A stretch of DNA of 64,000 bases from Chloroflexota bacterium (GCA_021825925.1 JAKAFP010000004.1:186001-250000); one strand, 5' to 3'. Numbered from the stretch's first letter, positions 1-10,731 are shown. Notes: generated by a model not told the origin, from the sequence alone. Numbers and translations are program-made.

Positions 1-753
1 TCAGGTTCGTATATGACATTGTTTGTGGTTGATGCGATCATCAGCGTTTTAGCAGCAATTATTGTGATCTTCGCCTTGCCTGAGACAAAACCGCAAGGCA
101 AGCCGGACGAAAAACCGGAGACCTTAAAACAGACTTTTGTGGGTTACTCTCACGTCTTTAAAGATCTGCCATTTTTACTGTTCATTGCCATAACCGTATT
201 GATGACCCTCGTTTACATGAACATGAACACCACCCTTGGAGTGTTCCTGCGTGACTATCGCGGTCTAAAAGAAGTTTCATACGGAACGCTCTTAAGCATC
301 AATGCAATTATCGTCGTGGTGCTTCAATTCTGGGTCACACGCAAACTTGAGAAATTCAAACCCATGCTCATGATGGCCATCGGAACACTTTTATATGCAG
401 CCGGTTTCGCCATGTATGGGTTTGTCAAAGGATTCGCACTCTTCGTCACTGCAATGGTTGTCATCACCATCGGTGAGATGGTTGTCTCGCCTTTTCAACA
501 ATCCATTGTCGCGGGGTTTGCACCTGAAGACATGCGTGGACGTTATATGGCCGTCTCAGGGTTAACCTGGAGTATTGCTTTCACCATCGGACCATATTTC
601 GCCGGGTTGCTCTTGGATGGCAAAAATCCCGACATGCTCTGGTATGTCAGTGGTTTCATCGGCTTGATCGCCACAATCGGTTTTCTTCTATTTAATAAGA
701 AACAATTTCAAACAAAACCAGTTGAAAGCGAACCTTCATCCGAATTGCATTGA
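1..753 (+). CDS. MFS transporter, C-terminal part (5' end outside window)
   Basis: The reading frame is open to the first base of the window, so this is the 3' portion of a longer gene; the first in-window ATG at 13 is not the real start. About 250 residues remain, with a basic/acidic linker rich in Lys, Pro and Glu (the usual central loop between the two six-helix halves) followed by roughly six hydrophobic segments. This fits the C-terminal half of a major facilitator superfamily permease, probably of the drug/metabolite-export type. The substrate cannot be told. The gene ends tail-to-tail 9 bp before the leftward hydrolase gene, with no obvious terminator between them. Confidence 0.8.
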   Translation, partial: SGSYMTLFVVDAIISVLAAIIVIFALPETKPQGKPDEKPETLKQTFVGYSHVFKDLPFLLFIAITVLMTLVYMNMNTTLGVFLRDYRGLKEVSYGTLLSINAIIVVVLQFWVTRKLEKFKPMLMMAIGTLLYAAGFAMYGFVKGFALFVTAMVVITIGEMVVSPFQQSIVAGFAPEDMRGRYMAVSGLTWSIAFTIGPYFAGLLLDGKNPDMLWYVSGFIGLIATIGFLLFNKKQFQTKPVESEPSSELH

Positions 754-762
754 TCAAGAAAA

Positions 763-1941
763 TCAACTCTGAGTTGGAAGGGTTTTCCTTCCTAGCGGAT
801 TTTTGGGCAACTTTTCTTTGATCTTTTCGGCCAGAACTCTTCTGGTTTCAGTCGTCAGCGAGTCAAACACCTGAGAGAGCAAAGCCTTGGTCTTTTTATC
901 CAGCTTGGAATATTTGATCAGAATATTCTTGATTTCTTTTAAGTTCTCTTGCGGATCGAATCTTAAGGCCGCACCTTCTGAAGCCCCCAAAATGTCAAAT
1001 AACGCTTCAAGGAACATTTCCCGTTCTTCCAAAGAGATATCCGTCAACCAGGTTTTAAGCGTCCGCTCCAACAATTTGGCGTTACTTGACAAAGTTCCAC
1101 CCAAAAACTTTGATCTTTCGACACCCCAATTAAGGGCGTTATGCTGACTCATAAACCTGCCAGAACTTGATACAACAGTCCTTTTCCCGACGGGTTCCAA
1201 CAACATCCCAACCATGGACTCTTCAGGAATGTAACTGAATATTTTATGTTCGCAATTTGAAAAAGACGCCTTTTTAACGATCGAAAAATCAAAACCGGGA
1301 CCATCAAAGTTAAGGATTTTGGTCAATCGGCTTTGCCGTGTGGGATTAAGGTGAGAACCGGCGTACATGGCCAAATTACCACCCTTTGAATGTCCACACA
1401 CAATGAACTGGCTTGAGAACAATCCAATGGTGCGTTCAAGATATTTGCAGGCGGATTCCTGAGCGGGGATTTGCTCCATATATGCCAGCTCAAAATCTTC
1501 CTTCCAGCCGACCAATGAATTGTCAGTTCCTCTGAATGCCACCACTTTGGAGTGTTCTGCATTATGTAAAGTAAAAGTTAAAGCCGCAAATTGTCTGCCA
1601 ATCACAAAATCAGTGTTTTCGTCATAACGCGACAATCGAATATCTGAAAATCTTGGGCAAGAAGCAGCTTGCTTTAATAATTCATCCAACTCAGAGTCAA
1701 ATGAGGAGCTCGCAGTGGGATTGATGTTCGATGGTTTATCCTCGGGTTTTGCTGCCCGCTTAAAATAATGCCTGGAGGCCTCTTTTAACAAGACTTCTTC
1801 TTTTGATTCAATTCCAGGAACGATCTCTTTAAATGGTAGATAACTCAATAATGCCAAAATCAAAGCATCAATATCATTAAACGGATCCTTGGAAAAGCTC
1901 AGATCTCCTCGCCATTGTAGATAATCCTTTGTTTTACCCAT
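763..1941 (-). CDS. DUF2974 (Mbeg1-like) alpha/beta-hydrolase
   Basis: The protein has 392 residues. The central motif GHSKGG, with Ser at about residue 185 as the presumed nucleophile, is preceded by a lipase-3-like stretch (VVAFRGTDNS), which is the hallmark of DUF2974/Mbeg1-like proteins with a lipase-type alpha/beta-hydrolase fold. There is no signal peptide or membrane helix, so it is probably cytoplasmic. The C-terminal 100 residues are helical and charged. The start at 1941 has a GGAGG-containing leader about 10 nt upstream. Substrate and pathway are unknown for the family; esterase or lipase activity is inferred from the fold only. It appears to be monocistronic. Confidence 0.75.
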   Translation of the reverse strand: MGKTKDYLQWRGDLSFSKDPFNDIDALILALLSYLPFKEIVPGIESKEEVLLKEASRHYFKRAAKPEDKPSNINPTASSSFDSELDELLKQAASCPRFSDIRLSRYDENTDFVIGRQFAALTFTLHNAEHSKVVAFRGTDNSLVGWKEDFELAYMEQIPAQESACKYLERTIGLFSSQFIVCGHSKGGNLAMYAGSHLNPTRQSRLTKILNFDGPGFDFSIVKKASFSNCEHKIFSYIPEESMVGMLLEPVGKRTVVSSSGRFMSQHNALNWGVERSKFLGGTLSSNAKLLERTLKTWLTDISLEEREMFLEALFDILGASEGAALRFDPQENLKEIKNILIKYSKLDKKTKALLSQVFDSLTTETRRVLAEKIKEKLPKNPLGRKTLPTQS

Positions 1942-2248
1942 ACTGCCTACCCTCCCATAAATCCCCGTTGCTTGAAATCATCAAACAATAGAGATTGGTT
2001 AAAAATTTGCATTATAGAAACTCATCAATTGCCAGAACCTGGAGTATTGTATCTCAGGTTTTAGCAGTGCGAGGCATTCATTTATTTCACAAAACGAGCA
2101 ATGGCTTGAAATCAAAACGATGATAGGGCAAAATAGCTTGGAAACATATATAATTATTTATTAAGATTAAGGGCAGTTGTTAACAGCAAAAACCCTGGGG
2201 GGTTCAAAAGTTCGTATATATTTGTTGAGTACCAGCGGAGGATCACCT
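1942..2248. other. Intergenic region, divergent promoters expected
   Basis: This AT-rich 300-bp stretch separates two divergent genes. A TATAAT hexamer lies at 2149-2154, about 95 bp before the 2249 start codon, but I see no good -35 box at the right distance. No other structure was seen. Confidence 0.35.
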
Positions 2249-5200
2249 ATGAAAACAACAAAACATACATTGATTGATATCAATACTGCTGATGAAAAAC
2301 TGCTGGTTTCAGAGTTGAAGATCAGCCCCCGTCTGGCTAAACGGATCATTGCTTTCCGCCCTTATAAATCCATTGACCAATTAAATCAAGTGTGGGGCAT
2401 TGACCCCGCCACCCTTGAACGTCTTCAGACATTGATTTGTGTTGCATCTGAAGTTCTGGTTGAACAGGATGAGGCCTCCACTACACCCGAAGAAACAGAA
2501 ATCGAAGTGACCTCCGCTGACCAGGAAACGATAACCGATTTTGAAGAACCATTTCAACCAATAGAACCGAAACCCCAAAAAGTAAAAGAGAAAGACAAGA
2601 CCAACTCAAACCTCAACATTCTGCTCTTCTTTATTATTCTTATTGGAGCGTTTTTCAGATTCAATGGCAACAACTGGGACCTCAATAAACATCAACATCC
2701 TGACGAGCGTTATATAACCTCCGTTGCCAGTGATATCCACTCAGTAGGAAGTTTGAAAGAATACTTCGACACTGCCAACAGCTCATTAAATCCAGTCAAT
2801 CACGGTTCGTATACCTACGGCATGCTGCCGCTCTTCACCACGCGCATCGTCGCCGAGATCATCCACAAAACCACCTATGATCAGATCGTTCTTGTGGGCA
2901 GGGTGGTTTCAGGTGTGTTTGATATGCTTGCATTGTGGATGATCTACCTTTTAGGCAAGAAACTTTACAACAAGAAGACCGGCGTTTTTGCAGCGGGACT
3001 GTATGCCGCCACAGTTTTCCCTATTCAAATGTCCCACTTTTTTACCGTGGATTCCTTCTGTACAGTTTTTGTTATTTTGGCCGTTTATCTCGCTGTCAGT
3101 GCGCTGAAGATCACTGATCCAAAATTCAGACTGGATTGGCAAAAACTGGTTTATTTTGCTTTGTTTGGGCTGGTCGTTGGCATGGCAGGTGCCTGCAAGG
3201 TAAACGCACTGCCTGTTTTCATCGTGATCATCGTGGCGGGTTTCATCCATTTTATGACCGTACGAAAACAAAACGGATTTGGAACCCAGGTGCTCATTCT
3301 TCTGGTGGGAGTGTTCCTTTCCGCTTTAACCATGGCGGTTGGATTCAGGATCTTCCAGCCTTATGCCTTCGTGGGACCCGGGTTCTTTGGGTTGGGATTA
3401 AATCAGAGATGGCTCGACACCATTAAAGAAGTAACCAACCAGGTAGCCGGGTTCTCTGAATGGCCACCCAATCATCACTGGACGAATCGGCCGCTCTCCT
3501 ACGCCTGGGTGAACATGGTGGTGTGGGGCATGGGCATTCCACTGGGAATTGCCGGTTGGGCTGGGTGGATTTGGTCTGCCTGGCGCATGTGGAAAGGCGA
3601 ATGGCGCATCCATATTTTGCCCTTTACCTGGGTGCTGGTCTATTTTGTCTGGCAGAACATGCAATTCTGGCGTTATATGCGTTACTTCCTCATCATTTAT
3701 CCCTTCATCATTATGTTTGCCGCCTGGGCGCTCATGCAAATTTGGGAGAAAACCAAAGAGAGTAGACAGGCACTCTCAGAATTCAAGTTCCAGGTTCGCA
3801 ATCCGCTTTCAGAGCTGCGGCCGATCTGGAAGGGACTTTTCGCCTTTATACTCATTGGTGTCGTGCTTTTGTATTCCTACGGCTACGCATTTGGCTTTTC
3901 ACGGATTTACACACGCCCGCTTACCCGCATCGCCGCCTCCAACTGGATCATAGATCATATTCAAGGGCCGCTCAACTTGAAAGTGGATACCGCCAATGGT
4001 CAGGATAGTTATCCGATCACCATCATCAACCGTTGGACCGTTGAGCCGGGTGACAGCCCTGAAATTGACGTCCACGTGACGGAAGATGGGTCAGTCAACT
4101 CGATAACTTCTTCAGATATTCAACCGGTGGGTGTCAATATTTACTTCAGGATTGCCAAGCAGGAAAATGGAGATGATATCGTTGTTGAGGGTCGCCTGCC
4201 TGTCGCGGATGATGATACATCCACTGCACTGGATATCCCCTTTGGCGGGATCACCTTAAACACTGGCCAAAATTATTATTTCATTTACCGGGTTACCAAC
4301 AGCAGTAACTATTCTCTATCTGATGTATCGCTGCAAAAAGATACAGACGAAAACACCAAAATTCCGCTGGTATGGGAAGCCGTCAACCTCGGCGCCGGAA
4401 CTCCGGCCGAAGGGAAGCTCAAAATTGTTCCCCTTGCTGATGTACCGTTAAACCATTTGACCATCGCTCATTTTGAACAATCCTTTAATGTCACTCAAAC
4501 AACCTTAAAAATAAGCTTGCTTAAAGATGGTGATGAAAACAATCCGCTCAGCAGCACCACCCAAACCATCACCTTTGATCGCCCGGGCATGAGTGTTGCG
4601 CCGACGTTTGCCATGCCAAAAGTGGATCTGCAAGGCGACAATACTTACCAGGTTCGATATGAAATTACGGCAGGTGGTCCTATTAGATTGTTTGCCGAAG
4701 CCTATGCGCTTGAAACTTCCTGGGATGACGCACTTCCTTTGGCGGTCAGGTCGTTGGATGCGCTTGGTGGCATTTATAACCCTCTCAACCTTCAAACGTA
4801 TGATGCAGACACACCTGATAAGCGCGAAAAAATGATCGAGATCCTCGATAAAAGCAATTATCTCGTCATCCCCTCCAACCGCAGTTATGACGCCATGCCG
4901 CGCCTGCCAAACCGCTATCCTCTTACCACACGCTATTACCAGGAGCTATTTGATTGTTCAGGCTGCATTAGCGATGCGCTCGAAAACAAAGCCTATGGCT
5001 TAAATACCGGTTTTGTGAGCCCGCTTGGGTTTGAATTGGTCGCCACTTTTGTCAGCAACCCATCAGTTGGTCCCTTCCAACTCAACGACCAATCAGCTGA
5101 CGAATCCTTCACGGTTTATGACCATCCCAAGGTGTTCATCTTCAAGAAAACCGGCGATTTTTCCATTGAACACGTTAGAGAAGTGCTTAACAGTGTTGAT

Positions 5201-7825
5201 CTTGATAATGTCCTCTTCCAATCACCCATGTCTTACACCAAAGCTCCTACAGCCATGGTGATGCCGCAATTTAAACTGGCAGCTCAAAAAATAGGCGGTA
5301 CATGGTCGGCCATGTTTAATCGCTTGTCAGTCGTCAATACCAGCCAGGTATTTGGAACCACCGTATGGTATTTGCTTTTGTTGATCATGGGATTATTGTT
5401 CTTCCCATTGGTGTTTACAGTCTTTTCAGGTTTGCCCGACCGTGGATATCCGTTGGCAAGAATGGCCGCACTGCTGCTAACAGGTTGGGTTGCCTGGATT
5501 CTAAGCAGCTTGAATCTACTACCCTTCACGCGCTGGTCAATTCTGCTAGCCATTGTTCTGTTAACTGCCCTTTCAGTTTTCTTCGGTTTGCGGAAAAAAG
5601 CTGATCTGATCCAATATTTCAAATCAAACTGGAAGTATTTAGTAAGCGTTGAGATCATCTTTGCCGTGGCCTTTTTGTACATGCTGATCGTCAGGATAAA
5701 CAATCCGGATCTCTGGCAGCCCTGGATGGGTGGCGAAAAACCCATGGACTTTGCCTTCTTCAACACAGTATTGAAATCAGTTTACTTCCCACCTGAAAAT
5801 CCGTGGTTCTCGGGACATTATCTGAATTATTACTATTACGGATACGTCATGGCGGCCATCCCCACAAAGCTGACCGGCATTGTTCCGTCCACTGCTTATA
5901 ACCTGATTTTGCCTGCATGGTATGCCATGTCTGGGATCGGCGTTTTCAGCGTCGTTTTCAACCTGATCACCGGACTAAGTCATTCAAACGGCTTATACGG
6001 GGCTTCACCATTCACTGCTTGGAATATCAAAACTCGCATTCAACAATCCACCCGAAGGTGGGCTTATTTCGCCGGTCTGTTCGCATTGATTGCGGTGATG
6101 TTATTTGGCAACCTTTATGAAAACAAGTTATTCATTAAAGCAATGCCCGAAATGGTACCCACCAACTGGGCGGAAGAGCATCCAGAAAACCCATCCGGGG
6201 GTAAGCTCTCTGGTGCGTTGGATGTAATCCTGGGCAAAGCTGAGCTGCCAGGTAGCAATTCGCAGTGGTATTTTGAAGCATCTCGACCCATTTTGAATGG
6301 CAAAGAAGACACCCCCATCGCCGAGTTCCCCTATTTCACCTTCCTTTACGGTGATATGCATCCACATATGCTCACCATGCTTTATTATGCTCTCGCTTTT
6401 GGATGGATGCTTTCGCTATTGATCTACCCGATCAACAAAATGAAGTGGCCAGAAAGGATCCTCAGCCTTTGTGTCGCGGCTGTTATTTTTGGCAGTTTTT
6501 CAGCCTCACACACCTGGGATTTCTATCCCTTCCTTGGTCTGGCCTGTCTTACACTTGCCTGGAGCATCTGGCAAACAAAAACCGGAACGATTAAAGAGAC
6601 TGTCCAGGCCATTGCCGGTTTTGTGGTGGCGTTTGTGGCCCTTGCGGTTGTTTTCTATGCACCCTTTACTCATTGGTTCAAGACTGCCTACATGTCTGTG
6701 GAATTATGGACCGGAGCCAAAACACCGCTAACTGATTATCTGGTCGTGTTTGGACTTTCATTGTTCATCATGATCAGCTTGTTGGTTAAAGAGAGTTTTG
6801 GTGATCTCAAACGTGCTTATCGTCAATGGCCGGATTATGCAACGGTAACGAAAATTGTGGTCTTGATCTCTTTGGTGTTGATTTATCTTGTTTGCACCTT
6901 GATCTGGAAATCAAACTACCAGGTCTTGCGATTGGGATTATTCATCCTCATAGGCCTTGGTTACCAGGTTTTCTTCAGGAGAGGACAATCGAAATTGAAG
7001 TTGTTCACCTGGATCATATATGGGATCGGTTTCTTGCTTACCCTGCTGGTGGAATTCGTGGTTCTCAAAGGCGACGTAGGCAGGTCAAACATGGTCTTTA
7101 GAATGTATATCGAAGCCTGGTTCTATTTTGGCATTTCAAGTGCTCTTGCACTGACCCTTTTACTCTCAAGTATAAAAAAATGGCCTCAATGGCTATCCAT
7201 CCCGTGGGTGGTGATCCTGGTACTCCTTGTGATCGGTTCATTGAGTTACCCTTACCTGGCCACCGGTAAACGCATCGCGGATCGCTGGCCCAACATCACC
7301 AACCCACCCAAAACTTTGGATGGCATGGCGTTCATGCTGGGAGAAGCCGATGGATCGGCCCCGGCGATTTATGATGATGAAGGCAAACCGCTTGATATCA
7401 GCCAGGATTATGCCGCCATCCAATATATGCAGGATAGTATTCAAGGATCGCCTGTCATCGTTGAAGGAAACACGGTCGAGTATAAATGGGGTTCAAGATT
7501 TTCAGTTCAAACCGGCTTGCCCTCTGTCGTTGGCTGGAGCTGGCATACTCGGCAGCATAATTCACTTATTGACGGCAGCGTGATCACCAAACGGATTGAT
7601 GAAGTTGCAGAATTTTACAATACCGTGGATCTCGAATCTGCAAGAAAATTCATCACCAAATATGATGTCGAGTACATCATCGTGGGTGATCTGGAGCGGG
7701 CGCATTATACCCCGGAAGGTCTGGCAAAATTCCAGAACATGGTTATGGATGGAACACTGAATATCGTTTTTGGAGACAACACGGTGAACACCACTACCAT
7801 TTATAAAGTTGCTTCAACAGAATAA
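2249..7825 (+). CDS. HhH - GT39-like - DUF2298 (Chlor_Arch_YYY) giant membrane protein
   Basis: This is a protein of 1858 residues. I place the start at 2249, where GGAGGA (2237-2242) sits 6 nt upstream; an upstream ATG at 2177 has no such site. Residues 8-62 resemble a ComEA/PsbU-type helix-hairpin-helix (DINTADEKLL and following). A Pro/Glu/Lys-rich linker comes next, then the first membrane helix (about 122-138) and HPDER at 150-154, the acidic loop motif of GT39/PMT-type C-superfamily glycosyltransferases. A hydrophilic, probably extracytoplasmic domain fills roughly 580-990. The C-terminal half (about 1110-1750), with the Tyr-rich run NYYYYGY near 1190, matches DUF2298. The likely role is transfer of lipid-linked sugar to a surface acceptor; donor and acceptor are unknown. 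The fusion of two multi-helix halves plus an N-terminal HhH is unusual. Confidence 0.8.
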   Translation: MKTTKHTLIDINTADEKLLVSELKISPRLAKRIIAFRPYKSIDQLNQVWGIDPATLERLQTLICVASEVLVEQDEASTTPEETEIEVTSADQETITDFEEPFQPIEPKPQKVKEKDKTNSNLNILLFFIILIGAFFRFNGNNWDLNKHQHPDERYITSVASDIHSVGSLKEYFDTANSSLNPVNHGSYTYGMLPLFTTRIVAEIIHKTTYDQIVLVGRVVSGVFDMLALWMIYLLGKKLYNKKTGVFAAGLYAATVFPIQMSHFFTVDSFCTVFVILAVYLAVSALKITDPKFRLDWQKLVYFALFGLVVGMAGACKVNALPVFIVIIVAGFIHFMTVRKQNGFGTQVLILLVGVFLSALTMAVGFRIFQPYAFVGPGFFGLGLNQRWLDTIKEVTNQVAGFSEWPPNHHWTNRPLSYAWVNMVVWGMGIPLGIAGWAGWIWSAWRMWKGEWRIHILPFTWVLVYFVWQNMQFWRYMRYFLIIYPFIIMFAAWALMQIWEKTKESRQALSEFKFQVRNPLSELRPIWKGLFAFILIGVVLLYSYGYAFGFSRIYTRPLTRIAASNWIIDHIQGPLNLKVDTANGQDSYPITIINRWTVEPGDSPEIDVHVTEDGSVNSITSSDIQPVGVNIYFRIAKQENGDDIVVEGRLPVADDDTSTALDIPFGGITLNTGQNYYFIYRVTNSSNYSLSDVSLQKDTDENTKIPLVWEAVNLGAGTPAEGKLKIVPLADVPLNHLTIAHFEQSFNVTQTTLKISLLKDGDENNPLSSTTQTITFDRPGMSVAPTFAMPKVDLQGDNTYQVRYEITAGGPIRLFAEAYALETSWDDALPLAVRSLDALGGIYNPLNLQTYDADTPDKREKMIEILDKSNYLVIPSNRSYDAMPRLPNRYPLTTRYYQELFDCSGCISDALENKAYGLNTGFVSPLGFELVATFVSNPSVGPFQLNDQSADESFTVYDHPKVFIFKKTGDFSIEHVREVLNSVDLDNVLFQSPMSYTKAPTAMVMPQFKLAAQKIGGTWSAMFNRLSVVNTSQVFGTTVWYLLLLIMGLLFFPLVFTVFSGLPDRGYPLARMAALLLTGWVAWILSSLNLLPFTRWSILLAIVLLTALSVFFGLRKKADLIQYFKSNWKYLVSVEIIFAVAFLYMLIVRINNPDLWQPWMGGEKPMDFAFFNTVLKSVYFPPENPWFSGHYLNYYYYGYVMAAIPTKLTGIVPSTAYNLILPAWYAMSGIGVFSVVFNLITGLSHSNGLYGASPFTAWNIKTRIQQSTRRWAYFAGLFALIAVMLFGNLYENKLFIKAMPEMVPTNWAEEHPENPSGGKLSGALDVILGKAELPGSNSQWYFEASRPILNGKEDTPIAEFPYFTFLYGDMHPHMLTMLYYALAFGWMLSLLIYPINKMKWPERILSLCVAAVIFGSFSASHTWDFYPFLGLACLTLAWSIWQTKTGTIKETVQAIAGFVVAFVALAVVFYAPFTHWFKTAYMSVELWTGAKTPLTDYLVVFGLSLFIMISLLVKESFGDLKRAYRQWPDYATVTKIVVLISLVLIYLVCTLIWKSNYQVLRLGLFILIGLGYQVFFRRGQSKLKLFTWIIYGIGFLLTLLVEFVVLKGDVGRSNMVFRMYIEAWFYFGISSALALTLLLSSIKKWPQWLSIPWVVILVLLVIGSLSYPYLATGKRIADRWPNITNPPKTLDGMAFMLGEADGSAPAIYDDEGKPLDISQDYAAIQYMQDSIQGSPVIVEGNTVEYKWGSRFSVQTGLPSVVGWSWHTRQHNSLIDGSVITKRIDEVAEFYNTVDLESARKFITKYDVEYIIVGDLERAHYTPEGLAKFQNMVMDGTLNIVFGDNTVNTTTIYKVASTE

Positions 7826-7858
7826 GAAAACTTTTTAAAACAAGGAAACCATAATCTG

Positions 7859-7896
7859 AAAGCCTGATCCAATCATAAAATCGGATCAGGCTTTTT
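7859..7896 (+). terminator. Rho-independent terminator
   Basis: A 12-bp stem, AAAGCCTGATCC (7859-7870) with GGATCAGGCTTT (7883-7894), is followed by a T run. It ends the 2249-7825 gene. Confidence 0.85.
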
Positions 7897-7944
7897 CGTA
7901 AATAAGGATGGAAAGGAAAAAATTCTTGATTCCTGGGATGCTGT

Positions 7945-10341
7945 TTATTTTTCGGATTGAGCCTCAACACACAAATTGGGGTATTTCTGAGAATACCAGA
8001 ACTGATAATAAGAATAACTTCCCAGTTTATCCTTTACTTCACAAACAGTTTTTCCAGATTGCGCCAATAATGGTTGCCAGGCTAATAATAATTCGGGCTT
8101 TACAGAATATGGAACAATAATGACCAGATCTTCATCTCCATACATTAGCTGCAGCCAATTTTCAGGAATTTCAGGGGATTCCAAGATCAGATTTTGAAGC
8201 TGTGCTTTGGAGTCAGGTACGTTATAAACTTCCACGAATGTTTCGAAAAAATAGAAAGCGAAATTATTGTCGGTCAGGAACAAGTAAGATTTTGTCTCAT
8301 CCGGAGCTGCAAGCGCATCGTGTTGAAACAAGCGTAATACGATGGATTGGATCGGGTACCTTTCAGTGCGTTTATCCAATATGAGAGTGGATTGAACTAA
8401 ATTGAAAAGACCGGCAATTATTAGCACACAAGTGGTTGCCCAAATGTAAAATTTCCCAGGTGTATTTGTGAAACCTGCCATCACTTTCACCATCCAGTCC
8501 AACCCAAGTGCGAAATAGACAGCCCAAAAAGGCAAGAACACAAACATGCGCGTCATGGGGGGTGCGCTATAAGGATTGGTTATGCTCATCACCAGAACCT
8601 CGATTGTCACCAAAATCGTTAAAAAAACAAAAAAGCGGTTCCTACGAATATTAATGATGGACAACCAGAATCCAATGGGGACAAACACTGATAATAATGG
8701 GTCTACCAACGAAGATACGACAAAGTGACTCTCAGAGGGGCTATAAAGATAAGCCAGAGGTGTATAAAGCAAATTATGCAGAATGAATTTTATTGATTCG
8801 TACGCATCAGCAGAAGTTACAAAACTGTGATTATCCTTAAAGAAAGTTGTATTGCCAGCCAAATTTTGCCAATAGTGTGGCTGGAAGATTATGGGTAACA
8901 TGATCAAGAAAAACCCTAAAAGGGCGAACACATACCTTCCCCATGCAGCTTTATGCTTCGCCGAATCGAACATAAGAACAAACAAACCAACCAACGGTAC
9001 AAAATAGATGGCTAGAGCAAAAGTGTAGAAACACACTCCCAGACTTAACCCAAGTAGGAAATAGGACCGGAAGGTTCGTTGTTGTACTGCTTTGGCTGCA
9101 GCCCAGAAGATCAATCCAATAACAAACAAAGACTGTAAATTGTTGTATCCCACTTTGTTGAAATTGATCAAATAATGTGAAAAGACGAGTGGAATGACAG
9201 CAATAAAAGCTATTCGTTCTTGAAGAAAGGATTTGAAAAATTCAAAGAAAAGTGGGATTGATAGTGCCATTAATACAACATTGATGATATGCCATCCAAA
9301 ATAATCTTTGCCGCAAAACAACATCGAAACATAAATAATTAACGAAGAAAAGTAGGGGTGAACTTCGTAGACGCCCTTAATATTGAAGAAGTATTGTGCG
9401 ATTTGAGAAAATGTTTGATGAGCAATAAACTGGGTCGGATAATAATAGAAACTATACTCATCACCTACATAAGCGAATTTCCAGGAGCTCATCCGTAAAG
9501 AATAAAAAACAATAGCCAATAAAACCAACCAGTACACCTTGCTGAGATTCTTCCGCTGCCAAACCAGAGCTCCCGCTACGACCAATAACGGGAGGAAGAA
9601 TAAATAATCCTTTTCCAAACTTAATGAAGTCAGTTCTTTTAAGAAAATAATAAGTGCAAGCAGGCTAAAAATAATTGTTCCATAAACAGGGAGTTTTTGA
9701 AGCCAGCATTTAATATGGATCCTGGTCGTAGTCAGGCTGAACTCTTTTTCACTCAGCTTAACAATGATCAGAAATATGGAAATAATAAGAATTAATTCCA
9801 TCCCGGGGATACGTTTTTTCAGGATGCAAAAAATTGTTTCGGCGAATAATCCCAACACACCTATAATCAAAAGAATATTACGATAGACAAATTGTCTTTT
9901 TTGGATGGAATTCGAGCTTTTTCTGTTGTCGGGAATATGGCCTGCGGGATCCATTTTTCCCAGTGTTCTTGGAGCGAATATGATCATCAAGATTGAGAGC
10001 ATCGCCAAGATAATGAATATGATGCCGAAATAGGATGGAAGCCTTGATGAACATAAAAACTCGACCTTACACCAAACCGTTTTCGGATAATTGACCCACT
10101 GACTCACGCCTAACCAACGATCAAGCATGACAATAAGAGGTGGAATAACACTGAGGATAAGGAGTGGAACTACGAACAAGGCCTTTTTCCACTTTTCGCT
10201 GGTTGAAAATTTAATAAAGCTTGCCTTGAAACTCATCTTATTTCTGAGTACTTGTCTCTTTCGCTCGAGTTCGGAAATTAATTCCTCGTTGTTATTCTTA
10301 TCAATGGGTGTAGCGTCTGTAAACTCATTGTCAGGTGGCAT
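7945..10341 (-). CDS. GT39-like membrane glycosyltransferase
   Basis: The protein has 798 residues. The ATG at 10341 follows GGAG at a 5-nt spacing; an overlapping TTG at 10344 is too close to that site. About 12-14 hydrophobic segments are present. An acidic GDE motif at about residue 295 lies in the first large loop after a helix, as in dolichyl-phosphate-mannose-type (GT39/PMT_2) transferases. The C-terminal 130 residues are hydrophilic and probably extracytoplasmic. It is expected to use a polyprenyl-phosphate sugar donor at the outer face of the membrane; acceptor unknown. It lies convergent to the giant GT39/DUF2298 gene and divergent from another GT39 gene, so it belongs to the same surface-glycan neighbourhood. 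It is AT-richer than the sugar-catabolic genes further right. Confidence 0.7.
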   Translation of the reverse strand: MPPDNEFTDATPIDKNNNEELISELERKRQVLRNKMSFKASFIKFSTSEKWKKALFVVPLLILSVIPPLIVMLDRWLGVSQWVNYPKTVWCKVEFLCSSRLPSYFGIIFIILAMLSILMIIFAPRTLGKMDPAGHIPDNRKSSNSIQKRQFVYRNILLIIGVLGLFAETIFCILKKRIPGMELILIISIFLIIVKLSEKEFSLTTTRIHIKCWLQKLPVYGTIIFSLLALIIFLKELTSLSLEKDYLFFLPLLVVAGALVWQRKNLSKVYWLVLLAIVFYSLRMSSWKFAYVGDEYSFYYYPTQFIAHQTFSQIAQYFFNIKGVYEVHPYFSSLIIYVSMLFCGKDYFGWHIINVVLMALSIPLFFEFFKSFLQERIAFIAVIPLVFSHYLINFNKVGYNNLQSLFVIGLIFWAAAKAVQQRTFRSYFLLGLSLGVCFYTFALAIYFVPLVGLFVLMFDSAKHKAAWGRYVFALLGFFLIMLPIIFQPHYWQNLAGNTTFFKDNHSFVTSADAYESIKFILHNLLYTPLAYLYSPSESHFVVSSLVDPLLSVFVPIGFWLSIINIRRNRFFVFLTILVTIEVLVMSITNPYSAPPMTRMFVFLPFWAVYFALGLDWMVKVMAGFTNTPGKFYIWATTCVLIIAGLFNLVQSTLILDKRTERYPIQSIVLRLFQHDALAAPDETKSYLFLTDNNFAFYFFETFVEVYNVPDSKAQLQNLILESPEIPENWLQLMYGDEDLVIIVPYSVKPELLLAWQPLLAQSGKTVCEVKDKLGSYSYYQFWYSQKYPNLCVEAQSEK

Positions 10342-10599
10342 CAATTCTCCATCAAAAGTAACAATCGTTCTTGAAAAGAAACAATAATTGATTTGGTTAT
10401 GCTTAATTTCTGTGAGTAAAAGCTTTCTTACTAGTCAATACACGTGGTGGAATACTAAAGATCTGAGTATTATTGAAATGGGGGGATTTTTTGTAATCAA
10501 AATCACTGCACGCTTTTTCATCATCATAAGCTCACCCCGCAATCAAACAAATGACCTGATTAAGTTTAATTGTAGCATTTTATTAGCAATCAACATTGA

Positions 10600-10630
10600 T
10601 TGACTTCATTTGTTTTCAAATAGGTATAAT
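10600..10630 (+). promoter_or_regulatory. Probable promoter of the PA14-bearing GT39 gene
   Basis: TTGACT (10600-10605) and TATAAT (10625-10630) are separated by 19 bp, slightly longer than the ideal. They lie about 100 bp before the start codon, inside the 390-bp gap (10342-10731) between two divergent membrane-protein genes. I see nothing else in that gap. Confidence 0.5.
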
Positions 10631-10731
10631 TAATCCATGTTTGGAATCAACTTTAATAGAAGATCAACATTTGCAACACACTATAAATGGATCTGTGACT
10701 TTAAGATTATTGATGAATAATTGGGGATCAA

